NCBI GenBank assembly: GCA_003255065.1
Contig: QAOA01008697.1
Location: 33,396-97,395, forward strand
Direction of reading: 5' to 3'
DNA from: Cercis canadensis
Lineage: Eukaryota; Streptophyta; Magnoliopsida; Fabales; Fabaceae
DNA: 64,000 nt
Below are positions 34,101-44,500 of this stretch, one piece after another. Position 1 is the first letter of the stretch. Every line of letters begins with the position of its first letter. The notes under the pieces are model-generated. The model was not told the origin of the DNA. It saw nothing but the letters and a program-made list of their open reading frames with translations, and made no database searches. The translations under genes and the position numbers were made by a program.

Positions 34101-37033
34101 TGAGTTTGTGCTCAATGATTTTTGTCATCACCGGAACCACCTCAACCATGACTGTGGATTTATTTTCTGCCATGGATGAAGCAAGACACAAAGCAACCAA
34201 GCAAAACCACCCAAACAGCCAAAGCAATACAGAAACAGCAGACCACCCAAACAGCCAAAGCAATATACCCAAATAGCCAAAGCAAAAAAAAAAAACTCCC
34301 AAGGAAGCCAATCAAAGATGCAAAATTCATTGGCTATATCACAAAACTACCACACCAGAATACCAAACCACTAGAATGAGAACAAAAAACCACACCAAAA
34401 TATCCAAAACAGAATGAGAACAAAAGTCAAAGAAACCCAAACAGAGGAACCGTAGCAAAATAGGAGTGGAATAATGACCAAACCAACAGAATGTCACCGG
34501 AAATGGGAAGAGAAGGCCGGCGATACAAATCGGAGACGAAGGTGACGGCGGACGCACCTTCACGCGCCGGCGCGTGGGTCGGTGGGCTGAAAGGCTGATA
34601 GGCATGTGGCTCTCACATGCGCTGCCGATGGCTGCCGAACTCTCTGGGTTGGCCGACCGGTGGTCTTTGAACCCATTGAAGGTGGCGATGAGACAAAACA
34701 AGCACCTTTGGTGGGTGCCCTAGACTCTCCCTCACAAATTCTCACAAACCCTAATAGAAACTTGGATGAATTGTACCAATCTCTAATACCATGTAATCTG
34801 GTGGAAACAGTCTATCTTTCTCATTGATAGAACAATCATATATATACAGATATTAATCCCTATGATCATGCCACAATCCCTATAATTATGCTATATTACC
34901 ATATTTACATCCTGTAATAGCTATCTAGTTTATTACCATATTTACATTCTATAACACATATTAATCTCATTTGCTGAACCTTCATAAATTTTAACTCCTA
35001 GAGTAACTGTTTCAGCCATATGAGCTCACAAGTTGCTTTAGCCATGGCTCGTATTCTGCCTCAGCAGTGGACCGAGCAACAACAGACTGTTTTTTGCTCT
35101 TCCATGAAACTAGATTGCCTCCAACAAATACACAATATCCGGTAGTTGAGCGTCTATCATATGGACATCCTGCCCAATCAGTATCTGAATAGCTAACTAC
35201 CTGAGTATGTCCTCTACCTTCATACAAGAGACCTTTACCTAATGCCTTCTTGACGTATTTTAAAATTATAACACATCTAATATCAGTACTTTGCATGCTA
35301 ACAAACACAACATATAAAACTATATGTTTGTCTAATTTGCACATTCCCCAAAGAATGAAATCTGAGCAACAGAAGACCAAGAATCTGACAGGAAGTACAA
35401 CTAAATAAGCAAGATATTACATGCACCAAGCTAAGTGTAAGAGCCAATCACTATAGTCCAATCAATATTTAAACTTACGGTGTTCTTGGCAGGACAAAAT
35501 AGGAGGAATGAAAGTAGGAGTGAAAACTGGCAACATATATAGACGGGCATCTCATCTAGATTCATTGTACTTTGTTTTCTCCCATTTTCACTAAAGCTAA
35601 GCACACCCTTTATCACTATCAAAAGCCCTTGTCATAGAGCCATTATGACCCCCAATTATTTATGCAATAACAGAGCTTTGAGATAAAAAATTCCTAAACA
35701 TAACCAGAATCTTTTGTCCTCTCCTAATACACTTGACTTTTAGTCTGCAAATTATCATATCCCAACAACAAACCAGACTCTACATGTATATATATGGCTA
35801 ATTACAAAGATATGGCACCCAACATAATATAAGCCCTTTTGAGTTTTGAAGGCTCTCCATTCTCAACAACTAGCAGCAAAGCTGAAGGTTTTCTTGGAAC
35901 AAACTACTATGGTTCTGTGTTCAATCCCATGGATGATTAAGGACTTTAATTTACTCTTGACACATGTCCAAAGGAAACTAACCCCATTTAGCATCATAAC
36001 AAGAATCAGGAGTGACACATAACAGGAGGTTGTTCAAGAATACATGAGTAGACTTACAGAAAAAAAATGGTTCAAGCCTTTTGTTGAAGGTGGCCCCTAC
36101 ATGTAAGGCCTGTATGGCTGATGCTAAATGCACAACTACTTTTATGTATAGTGACTTCCCTCAACTTTTTCAAGTTCCAGTTCAATTCTTTTGAAGAGAC
36201 CCAACCAAATATTAATTTCATATGACCTGGACCAAAAATGGCTTCCAAAACAAAATTAATTGTGCAGTCTAACTCTTAAAAGAACAAATGCTCTATGGCA
36301 GTTCACCAAGAAAAAAAGCTCTTGGAAAAGTGTAAAACTACCATTCTACAGAAACAAGAGCTCCGGTATTTATAAGCTATTTTATCAGTTTATATCACCA
36401 AGGGTCTGTCAGCCTGCAGAAGCAGAAAAGGATATGAAAACCACCACAGACTTTGCATATAACTCACTAGATATGCAATTAGAGATCTCCATGTTTGCCA
36501 GGAATGTCTATAATCTTACAGTCTAAGACCATTAAGCTAGTAAAAACTCCTAAATACCTACCTTAAATCCAAGCTCATTAGAGAGTTGTTTGTTTCTTAG
36601 ATAAATTCATTATAAAAAAGCATGAGAAACCAAAATCATCTTCTCACACAATTCCATAATAGTTTTCTCTCCTCACCAGGTAAGTGACACCAATTTTATA
36701 ATCAAATTACACATGAAAAAATAGTATCTGGAGACTTTAGGAAAAGAGATTGCTCACAGATTCAAAATATGAGGAATTATGTCATCAGAAACACGCTTCT
36801 TTCCACCGGAATCGTAAGCTTCTTTGCCTGTGGCCTCCCTTATCTGATTGAGTCCATCCGTACCTTGAAAACCCACCAAGCCAAAATTGATTTCATCAAA
36901 AATAAAAACTTTGGACCTAGAACTTGAGGCAAAATTTTCAATGAAACAGCCCTAGAAATTCAAATTAATAATGTTCAAAAAAAAAATTTGAAGGAAGAAA
37001 TTATGTTTGATTACCCTGTGAGAGCTTCGCCAT
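25103..37033 (-). CDS. DUF2358 / NTF2-like family protein, 7 exons, 187 codons
   Basis: Exons on the minus strand: 37015-37033, 36758-36863, 30454-30537, 29168-29207, 28337-28405, 28100-28209 and 25103-25238. All introns are GT-AG and the total is 564 bases, an exact 187 codons plus TAA. The product begins MAKLSQGTDGLNQIREATGK and contains KRVSDDIIPHILNLYGS, HDFEIYAPNASFEDPLMCAH, YYKFMGKDIDMKSLITLYV, EDWWDNKPIWNRETV and ends RFGKDPTK. This matches a conserved plant protein of the DUF2358 family, which has an NTF2-like cone fold (the FEIYAPNASFEDP segment is its core). No catalytic role is established. No signal peptide or membrane segment is seen, so it is probably soluble. Intron 2 is 6.2 kb because of transposon insertions. 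All seven exons read without defects, so the gene should be functional. Confidence 0.88.
29316..29337. repeat. Poly-C run ending in an N (intron 3 of the DUF2358 gene is nearby; lies in its intron)
   Basis: Twenty-one C bases followed by N at 29337 and then an A-rich run. It is probably a low-quality contig edge rather than a real homopolymer. Confidence 0.7.
30975..32856. mobile_element. Candidate non-autonomous DNA transposon with CCGAACC-rich ends carrying a QCR9 exon
   Basis: Both ends of this 1.9 kb stretch are dense in ACCGAACCGAACC and its complement (30985-31160 and 32700-32845). Reading inward, the outer tips are GGTGTAAGGCAAAACCG on the left and GGGGTGTAATCGGTCCGG on the right, sharing GGTGTAA. 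Such GGGTGTAATCGG tips with CGGTTCGG subterminal repeats are common in plant hAT-type non-autonomous elements. I could not find a matching 8-base target duplication. The right tip cuts into a Copia frame at 32857, supporting a mobile origin. The interior holds a QCR9 first-exon copy and otherwise plain sequence. Confidence 0.45.
31302..31589 (+). pseudogene. QCR9-like (cytochrome bc1 complex subunit 9) first-exon copy, truncated
   Basis: The first ~41 residues (MDSVARRNRGGLFEGLYKVI, MRRNSVYVTFVIAGAFLGG) match the N-terminus of the small mitochondrial complex III subunit QCR9/UCRX, including the single membrane helix that starts near YVTFVIAGAF. In the family the next residues are ERAVDYG-like. 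Here the frame turns into SKCFNFLFNWLFSVS, which looks like unspliced intron, and no GT donor lies at the expected place. The remaining ~30 residues of the family are not found downstream. It lies antisense inside intron 2 of the DUF2358 gene between transposon-like ends, so I read it as a captured gene fragment. A recently altered short gene is the alternative. Confidence 0.7.
32857..34173 (-). pseudogene. Copia 4 gag-protease remnant in DUF2358 intron 2
   Basis: Minus-strand gag starts at the ATG 34171-34173 (MAENKSTVMVEVVPV) and shows KLKGSNYLDWSKTVRVYL. An in-frame TAG at about 33802 is followed by the rest of gag (YFMEFKKTYEELNMLLPFSL, MAVMSFLTGLRPEFEVVKFQ). The zinc-knuckle region near 33400 is degraded. 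The protease then reads WVIDSGALDHMTGNP near 33190 and the GAG-pre region GKGHEFGGLYVFD ends abruptly at 32857, where the CCGAACC element begins. Integrase and RT of this element are absent. Confidence 0.85.
34792..34956 (-). repeat. LTR of Copia 4 (165 bp)
   Basis: On the minus strand it runs TGTTATAGAATGTAAATATG to AGATTACA and is followed at once by the primer site TGGTATTAGAG, a variant of the tRNA-Met site. It is therefore the 5' LTR of the gag remnant. No second LTR is visible. Confidence 0.8.
34957..35280 (-). pseudogene. Copia RNase H fragment (older element into which Copia 4 inserted)
   Basis: The minus strand encodes [60 protein letters not shown] and CELIWLKQLL, the core of Copia RNase H. 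It stops at the LTR border 34956/34957, before the DNQAA-type motif. RNase H sequence abutting a 5' LTR, with no polypurine tract between, means the LTR element landed inside an older Copia. Confidence 0.85.
35281..36757. other. Remainder of DUF2358 intron 2, nothing recognised
   Basis: AT-rich, no protein similarity, no terminal repeats seen. Confidence 0.5.
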
Positions 37034-37709
37034 TGGCGATCCAGAAATTTTCTTGGAAGCCAAACGGCTCGCAATGGATGGTGGAAAGTGAGTGAGAAAG
37101 TGAAGTTTCATAATGAAACATGAGATGAATAGATGAAGAAGAAATGGAAGAATTTATGGCCTCTTGGCCCTAAACGTGGCCATAGCATGTCCATTTTTCC
37201 AATTCAAATATAGCGGTTCGAATTCGCTGTCAACTGTCACTTTGGTAACCTTCCCTTTCAGCCCGCGCGCGTGCTCCACCTGTCTTTTAGAGCAACGCTG
37301 TTTGAGAGATGTATCATATGATGAGTCACTTAAAAAGAAACTTTTACACGGTGGGCTATAAGATTTGGCCAATTTTGGAGGGTAGCACCCATTTAGTTTT
37401 AGTACATCTCATTAGTGTCATAATAAAAATTTAAAAAAATTAAATTATTTAATATATAATAAAATATAAAATATTTTATAAAATATAAAAATAACATGAT
37501 ATAAAAAATAAATTATGTTAAACAAAATTCAACTTCCCAAAGAAAAATGAAATTCGACATATTTATTTATGTAACTTTATTAGTTATGAGATCCTTGAGA
37601 TTGCTGGTGCTATTTTTTTTGGTATTATTAATTGTTGATGAATTAACTGCTTATGCTACTTCTGCTATACGGTTAACTACGATTGGAGTTTTTTTTTTTT
37701 TTTTTTTTT

Positions 37710-37859
37710 NNNNNNNNNNNNNNNNNNNNNNNNNNNNNNNNNNNNNNNNNNNNNNNNNNNNNNNNNNNNNNNNNNNNNNNNNNNNNNNNNNNNNNNNNNN
37801 NNNNNNNNNNNNNNNNNNNNNNNNNNNNNNNNNNNNNNNNNNNNNNNNNNNNNNNNNNN
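37710..37859. other. Assembly gap, 150 N, flanked by poly-T
   Basis: The N run is bordered by T homopolymers on both sides, so sequencing stopped at a long poly-T. Confidence 0.98.
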
Positions 37860-37976
37860 TTTTTTTTTTTTTTTTTTGCTGTCGTATCCTATATTCCTAT
37901 GGTTCTGTTTGAAAAACCAGTAGAACAGAAAAATAGTCCATTAACAATTTGAACCAAATAACTAAAACCATTAAGA

Positions 37977-38012
37977 TATAAAAATAAAAAATAAAAAATA
38001 AAAAATAAAAAA
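37977..38012. repeat. (AAAATAA)n short tandem repeat
   Basis: Five near-perfect 7-base units. Confidence 0.85.
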
Positions 38013-38505
38013 ACCCAACGTTTTTAGCCTAATTTTAATAGTACTAATAATAAAAAAAAAAAATTCCATTTGAAATTCGGGCCAATCTGGGCGAAGAGTC
38101 GTACATTAATCACTTATACATATTTTATTCATTTTGAAATTTTCATATAATTAAAATCATTCGTAAAACAACTACACACTTGAATCTAAAATTATTCCAG
38201 TAAACCCAGATCCTACCCATAATAGGAGACAAATAAATGCTTACAACTATCATATTTCATTGGACAACAACTCAACTATACAGGAAACTTGCAATAGCCC
38301 ATAGATACAAATAGTAACTCTTTCATGTCCTTGAAGGTAGAAGAAAGATAACTTCAGCCACCAAACACCACCTGATGAACTACTACAAAAGTGAGACAAG
38401 GAACTAGTAATACACAACAAAAAGCATTAACCTCTGGATACCGTGAAGCACAAGGAACACAGGCCTACCTTTTTCAATTCTTCACATACAAAGGGGTGAC
38501 CAACT

Positions 38506-41500
38506 TTACCGCTTGGTTTCATTCACATTTTTTCCTTCAAAAAATTCACCTAGCATACGCTCTAGATCTTCTGCTGTGTATTTGATGTACTTCTGAGGAG
38601 TCTTTCCATTCTCTACTAGAGGCCTGTAACACACCAGGTTCTCAGATTTACATCATAGTGAAGTAAAAGCTCAGAGCAAAACCATTAGGCATCAAATGCA
38701 AACAAAATCAGTTCTCCAGCTTTTAAAGGAATGAACCAGTAACCATGAGAAGGGTCAATTTGACAATGGAGAAGGCTATACAATACACAACTCAAGAGTT
38801 GTGTACCAATGCAAACTCAACAAGTACCCTCGATGATTACTTGCAGACTCTGGTCTCCTATGCTTATCCAATCCAAGGATCACAAACTCTGCAGCACCGG
38901 TACACAACTTCATTGATGTGTATTGTAGACGCTGCCATTTTAAGGTGAGGTATCTTAACTTACAACTTGATTTAACATTGAATTTGCATTTTTATCTTAA
39001 GGTGCAAAATGACATCATTTCACATGCATGGATAGTTAAACCCATATAGAAATAAAGATCAGTTGATGCATGTCATATATTTAGTTACTAAAATTGAGAA
39101 AACACACCCGAAACGTTTCACAAATGATCTATAAGCAGGCAATAAAACTTCAGCAACTGCAAGCCTAAGAGACTCTCGCAACTCTGTGTCAGGAACAGTC
39201 CATTGAGATTGTTTCTGATGAAGTTCCTCAAACATCAGATTGAATGACTTAAACCTGAGAACACGATACAAGTTGACAGTTCAAAAGACATAACAGATAC
39301 ATTCCCCGAAGGACGTCCATAAAATGCAATTCAAAACCTACCTATCTTTAACAATTGCTCTTGAAGCACCACTGCTACTTCCTCCATCACCACCAACTGT
39401 GCTGCCACTACCACCAGATGAGGTAAGGCCCTGTATGGACATGCATTGAAGAATCTGCCAAGGAAAAGAATCTAAAATCAGAAATAGCATAGTTTCTTCT
39501 TAAATAATCACAATTCAATTAAGAGTATGACATTCTGAGTTTTAGCCAAATGGTGGCACAACAGGATCAAAGTTGAAAGAAATGCAGAATACAAACGGTG
39601 ATATGTATCAGAAAAATACATTAATCCTTCATATGAAAAAAAAAAAAAAGACAGAAACGAGTAATAAGGTCTCTGATGGTATAATTATCAAACATACATA
39701 ACCCATTTGTTTCTATAGCTTCAGAACTTAAATCTCAATTTCAACAAGTTGGCAGTATTTTTTTCTTTTACTTTACTGATTTATTCTTCTCAGACTTCCA
39801 ATAGTCTATTTCTGGTAAGCCAGAATGAACCATCAATGGCAACGTAAACTATTGTTGTGTACTTTATCAACCAGACTAACCTTTCCACAAGAAGAAAAAA
39901 TCTTTTTTAAAACCCTACATGGAGAAGACTAAGTTCATAGCACAAAATTCATGCACATAGAGCTCTGAAAACAGTGCTGCAGCTTCAGTCACAGATCTTT
40001 AACTAATAATATAGGAGCGATCCAAATCTAATGTAGAAGTGGTTATATGTAAAACAAAATACTCAATTTGATTTTTCTTTTTTGGATAAACGGCCAAGTT
40101 TCATTAGAGAGAAAGAAGATATATGAAGAAAGAGGAGGATAAGACATTCTCCTTGAGTGAAAAGAGAGAGCAAAAACAAAAGAAAAAGATACAAAAGGAA
40201 AATATCAAAGCAGAATGGCTCTCCAATCTCTCTGCATAATAGTCGAGGACATCCCCTTAAAGAAACCATAAGCATAGCACTAGAGTGAGGCTAAGAACAT
40301 AATTCTATGCCACAATAAATCTAACGAAAGGTATTTCAACATGAAAATTCAGGCATTTTTCCATAACCATATACTCCAAAGAGTAACAGAAATTGCAGAC
40401 TGACATAAAGTCTTGCATTCCCTCTTGCTGTCAAAGCCTCAAAAACTAATCAAAAGGAGCTGATCCATGACTCAAATTTGAAGTTTCTACTATAAAAGGA
40501 AAAACTGACCATCACCAATAATGAAACAGCGTATCAATACAGACATAAAACCTTGCTGCACTAAGATTTTAGCACCTTAAGTGATTTTTTTTTTTCTTTT
40601 ATTTATTTGATAAAAGAAGAATTGGATTAAGAAAGGAAGAGTACAAGGAACAATAGATAATTTTTATTTAGATCAACAGCAATAGTTAAAGAGTATCAAT
40701 CACTTATTCCATGCAACATGATGGTTTAAAAAGGAATAACTGAGCTTGCAAGGTTGAATATACAAACTCATATGTGTTTCCCTCATAAAGACATGATTTC
40801 AAAGAAAGCACCAGATTTCCTAAAGTGACCTACATCATATTATGGAACTAAATTCATAAAGGTCCACTTCACATGAAAGCAAACAAGCAATTGAAAATCA
40901 CTCTAGCCAAAGAGAACCACCAGCCTCTAATAATAATGTGTTAGGTGTAACAAAAGAAGCAAGTAACATCTATGAATTCCAAGACATAAAGGTTAGCTCG
41001 GTCAACAGAACACCACCTTTGCCCAGGCATTTCTTTTGTATTGATTTGCATGCTGCTGCACAACCCTCCTATGTCGTTGTACCCAATCATCACCCAATAA
41101 ATCCTTAGCTTCAGACCTAAAATAGAAGAGGGTGTGGAGAAAAATTACAGTGCACCAGTGGATGCAAGAAAAATCATATGCTTCAAAGAAGTCAATAACC
41201 AATACATGTCGATGACACACCTCCGTACAGATCGGACAATATAATGAATATTGTTCATGAGAAATAAATGTGTCAAAGCAGGGTCTTTATACTGCTTTGA
41301 TTTCCCATCTAAATTGGTTTGCAGAGCTTGCATTATTCGCATTGTAACAGAGGCTAGCTGAGTAGCGTCATCTCCACCTTCAATTTCTTGGAAAAGTTGC
41401 TTCAAGGTGGACCGGTAACTGTAAAGATTTAATGAATTCTGGTCAGATTAAATATGTGAAGATCTATCATGTAAGACATGGGAAAACTCACAGTATACAA

Positions 41501-44500
41501 GGATAAGCGTAATCATCCTTGGGTAGGGCAGGGAAACCGAATGATTAATAACTAATATCATTAAACATAGGACAGAGGACAGAAAAATACAAGATCCCAC
41601 ATTTACCTAACATGTTAATAGTTTAAGGAATGGCAAATAAACGTAGTCATTTCAAGATAATCATCCGTAGGATGGTTCAGTTGGATGTGACATAGTTCAA
41701 GCAATACATTTGCAAAATAAGGAGAATAGGGGCTTGGACAACATGACATGTTCAAGATTCTCAAGGTATAATACGGAAAGAATGAGAACAATTTCAGAAT
41801 ATTTCAAAGTATGAAGACATCGTTTGTCTTTGGATGATGTTATGTGTGCTTACAATTCATTGAAAAAAGTTACTTCCCAATCTCTACATTATAAAGGATA
41901 AACTAGCTACTGTAGCTAGATGTAGTTTTGAGCAGTTTATCTGTCCTCAGCAACATTGGTTCAATGGATCAATGACCGGTTTCTTTGATCTACTTTATAA
42001 GGTGGCTGTAAAGAGGAAGGTAAGTGGATCTGCTTAAAGCTTAAAAGCATTGCTTTTGTGTTTTGACCAAAAAACAAATAGCATGTCATTTTGAGTTTGG
42101 AGCACCCAAAATCATGTAAAGAGGAAGATTAGGAAATATGGACTCATAAATTTAGTGTTTTGACCTTAAAATTAACAGCATGTTTGGCTGTGTTTTGGGT
42201 GCTCCAAACTCAACCCAAACATGCAATAATACTTTACGAGGAATTATGATTATGAGAAATTAATATACATTGACAGAGAAGAATTTTAGCAAACATGGAC
42301 TGATAATCAAGCTGATCAACTCAACAATACATAATTTGTGTTGGAACAATTGTTTCATTTTTTGAAAAATTACGAAAGTAGTATCTCTAACATAAAGTAT
42401 TTAATCAAATTCATCAATATCTGCTAGCAGAATTGTAATAATTAAAAGGAATATAATAATGCTTACTCAGTAGGGAGAATTAAAGGTCATTCTACTATCC
42501 AAACTATATTTCAATAAATTCAGTAAAATTGTAGATTATTCAAGTATTAACTTTTCAAAATTGTATTCTTATATCAAGAATTAACTTGGAATATTTAGAC
42601 CATCTTAGTTCTTGCCTGTCAGCTATGTAATGTCAAATAAGTGTAAACTAATTTGTCTCATCTAACTTAAATCACTCCCCACAGAATGTTTTCTATACTT
42701 AGAAATAATTCAAAGTAGATTTAGTACATTGTTCCAACACATTTCTGAATGTTTCCAAATTATTTCACAATTTCCATCAGCAAGCTTGCCATAATTCCAT
42801 CTCAAATTAACAGAAAAGACATCCTCAAAGTAATTTTCTCACTTTAAAAGGCTTATTAAATGGCTGATGAACGTAGAGAAAATTTCCACTTTACTGCAAA
42901 TATAATTTGAGGGGAAATTTATAGCCTCAGTCACAAAAAAGATATATTTATTTTGAACCTTAGTTTAGCTAGCAATGCACAAAACCCCTGAAAGACCAGA
43001 GCACAATGTAGAATTTTAGTTTGGGTGTACATGGACTTTTTTTTTGGTGTACCAATACTGAGAAATTGAGTATGCATGAAACATATGACAAGATGTTTGT
43101 AACTAATTTCATACCCACAACAGTTACAATTAACCTCAGGCAATCTGATTTAAAATTCAGCACCTGCCTGCTTATGAGTTACTGGAGACTATCCATATAA
43201 ATAATTATTAATACATGTCCAGGGTACCATCTTTCTTGCACATGTAAGGTCACTTTTTCTCCAAAACTTCACAAAGCCCATATTTCATTATATTCTCAAA
43301 TTTATTATTTAAGGCTAGCCAAATACAATTACTTTCCAGGAAAATGATTGTCAATACCATTCTAGACAGACTTATTTTTTTCTAACTCACTTGCACAGCA
43401 GGTCCAGGTCAACGAAGTCCATTACGATTTTGTGGCATACTTTCCCCATTCAAAGGAAAAATTGTATTGAATTAAATATATTTGATGAGAAAAATGTAGG
43501 AAAGAAAATTTGAACCAAAGAAAGATATTTACGAATATTATTCTAAATAAGAAAAACATGAAAGAATTTGAAAAAGATCAACATGTAGATGCATGCTATA
43601 TAATGGTTGATGACTAACACCTTTGTCATCAGCAAAACCAACATAAAATGCTTGAAACAATATTATGATCTGCCCAGAGAAGTTGGATCACAAGACAACA
43701 CAGTTGAACTTACTCGAATAAAAACTTCACGTAGTTAATTACGTAGCTTGTCAAAGGATGGACAGTTCCATCTGTTACAGCAGTTTTTGTGGCATCTTTC
43801 TCAACTGCTTCTTCAAAATCTCCAAATGTCTCCTGCGCTGTTTGTGCAAGCCGTTTTGTCAAACCCAATGCAGCTTCTCTTATTTCAGTGCAAGCTTTAC
43901 CTTTGAAGGTTGTTTCAATCTGCAAATTGTTAAATATGTGAGTTGATGATACAATTATAATGCCATAGAAATAGGCCTCCTCTTTGTAGGTATTGTAGAA
44001 AACTACCATCTGTACATTGCATAGCTGTAAGTATGTTAACTATATCACACATCTTTGCCTATTGACATCACTTCTTCCTTGGTCAATGCACAATTCTAAT
44101 TATTACAGATTGAGTGAAAAAATCTGTTGGAGAGAACACACAAGAAACTCACTCCAATAAAAGGATAAAACTACAATGCTTTAATTGGTCACAAATTTAT
44201 AGAAGACCTATAAAAAAAGTAACAAAATTGTAAAAATCTGAGAATAATTTCTCTCTTACTGCTATTGACAACCGGACTTTACATATATAGGAATTGATGA
44301 AAGCAATCGATTCCTAACTATAAGCAATAGCCTAATCTAAGGGATTCTATTTACATTAATTATCCCTAGTCAGCTATCCTAATAAATACAATTAACTATA
44401 GCTGATTAAATACAACTAGCTATCCCTTAATTTCCTCCCTTAAAATCCGGGATTTCCAACACTCCCCCTCAAGCTGAGGCATAGATATTGATCATGCCCA

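Larger units (their letters stand above)
37034..38505. other. Intergenic between DUF2358 5' end and EXO70A1 3' end, with assembly gap
   Basis: The promoter region of the DUF2358 gene should lie within 37034-37400, where a GC-richer stretch (GCCCGCGCGCGTG at 37261-37273) occurs. The rest is AT-rich. Confidence 0.6.
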
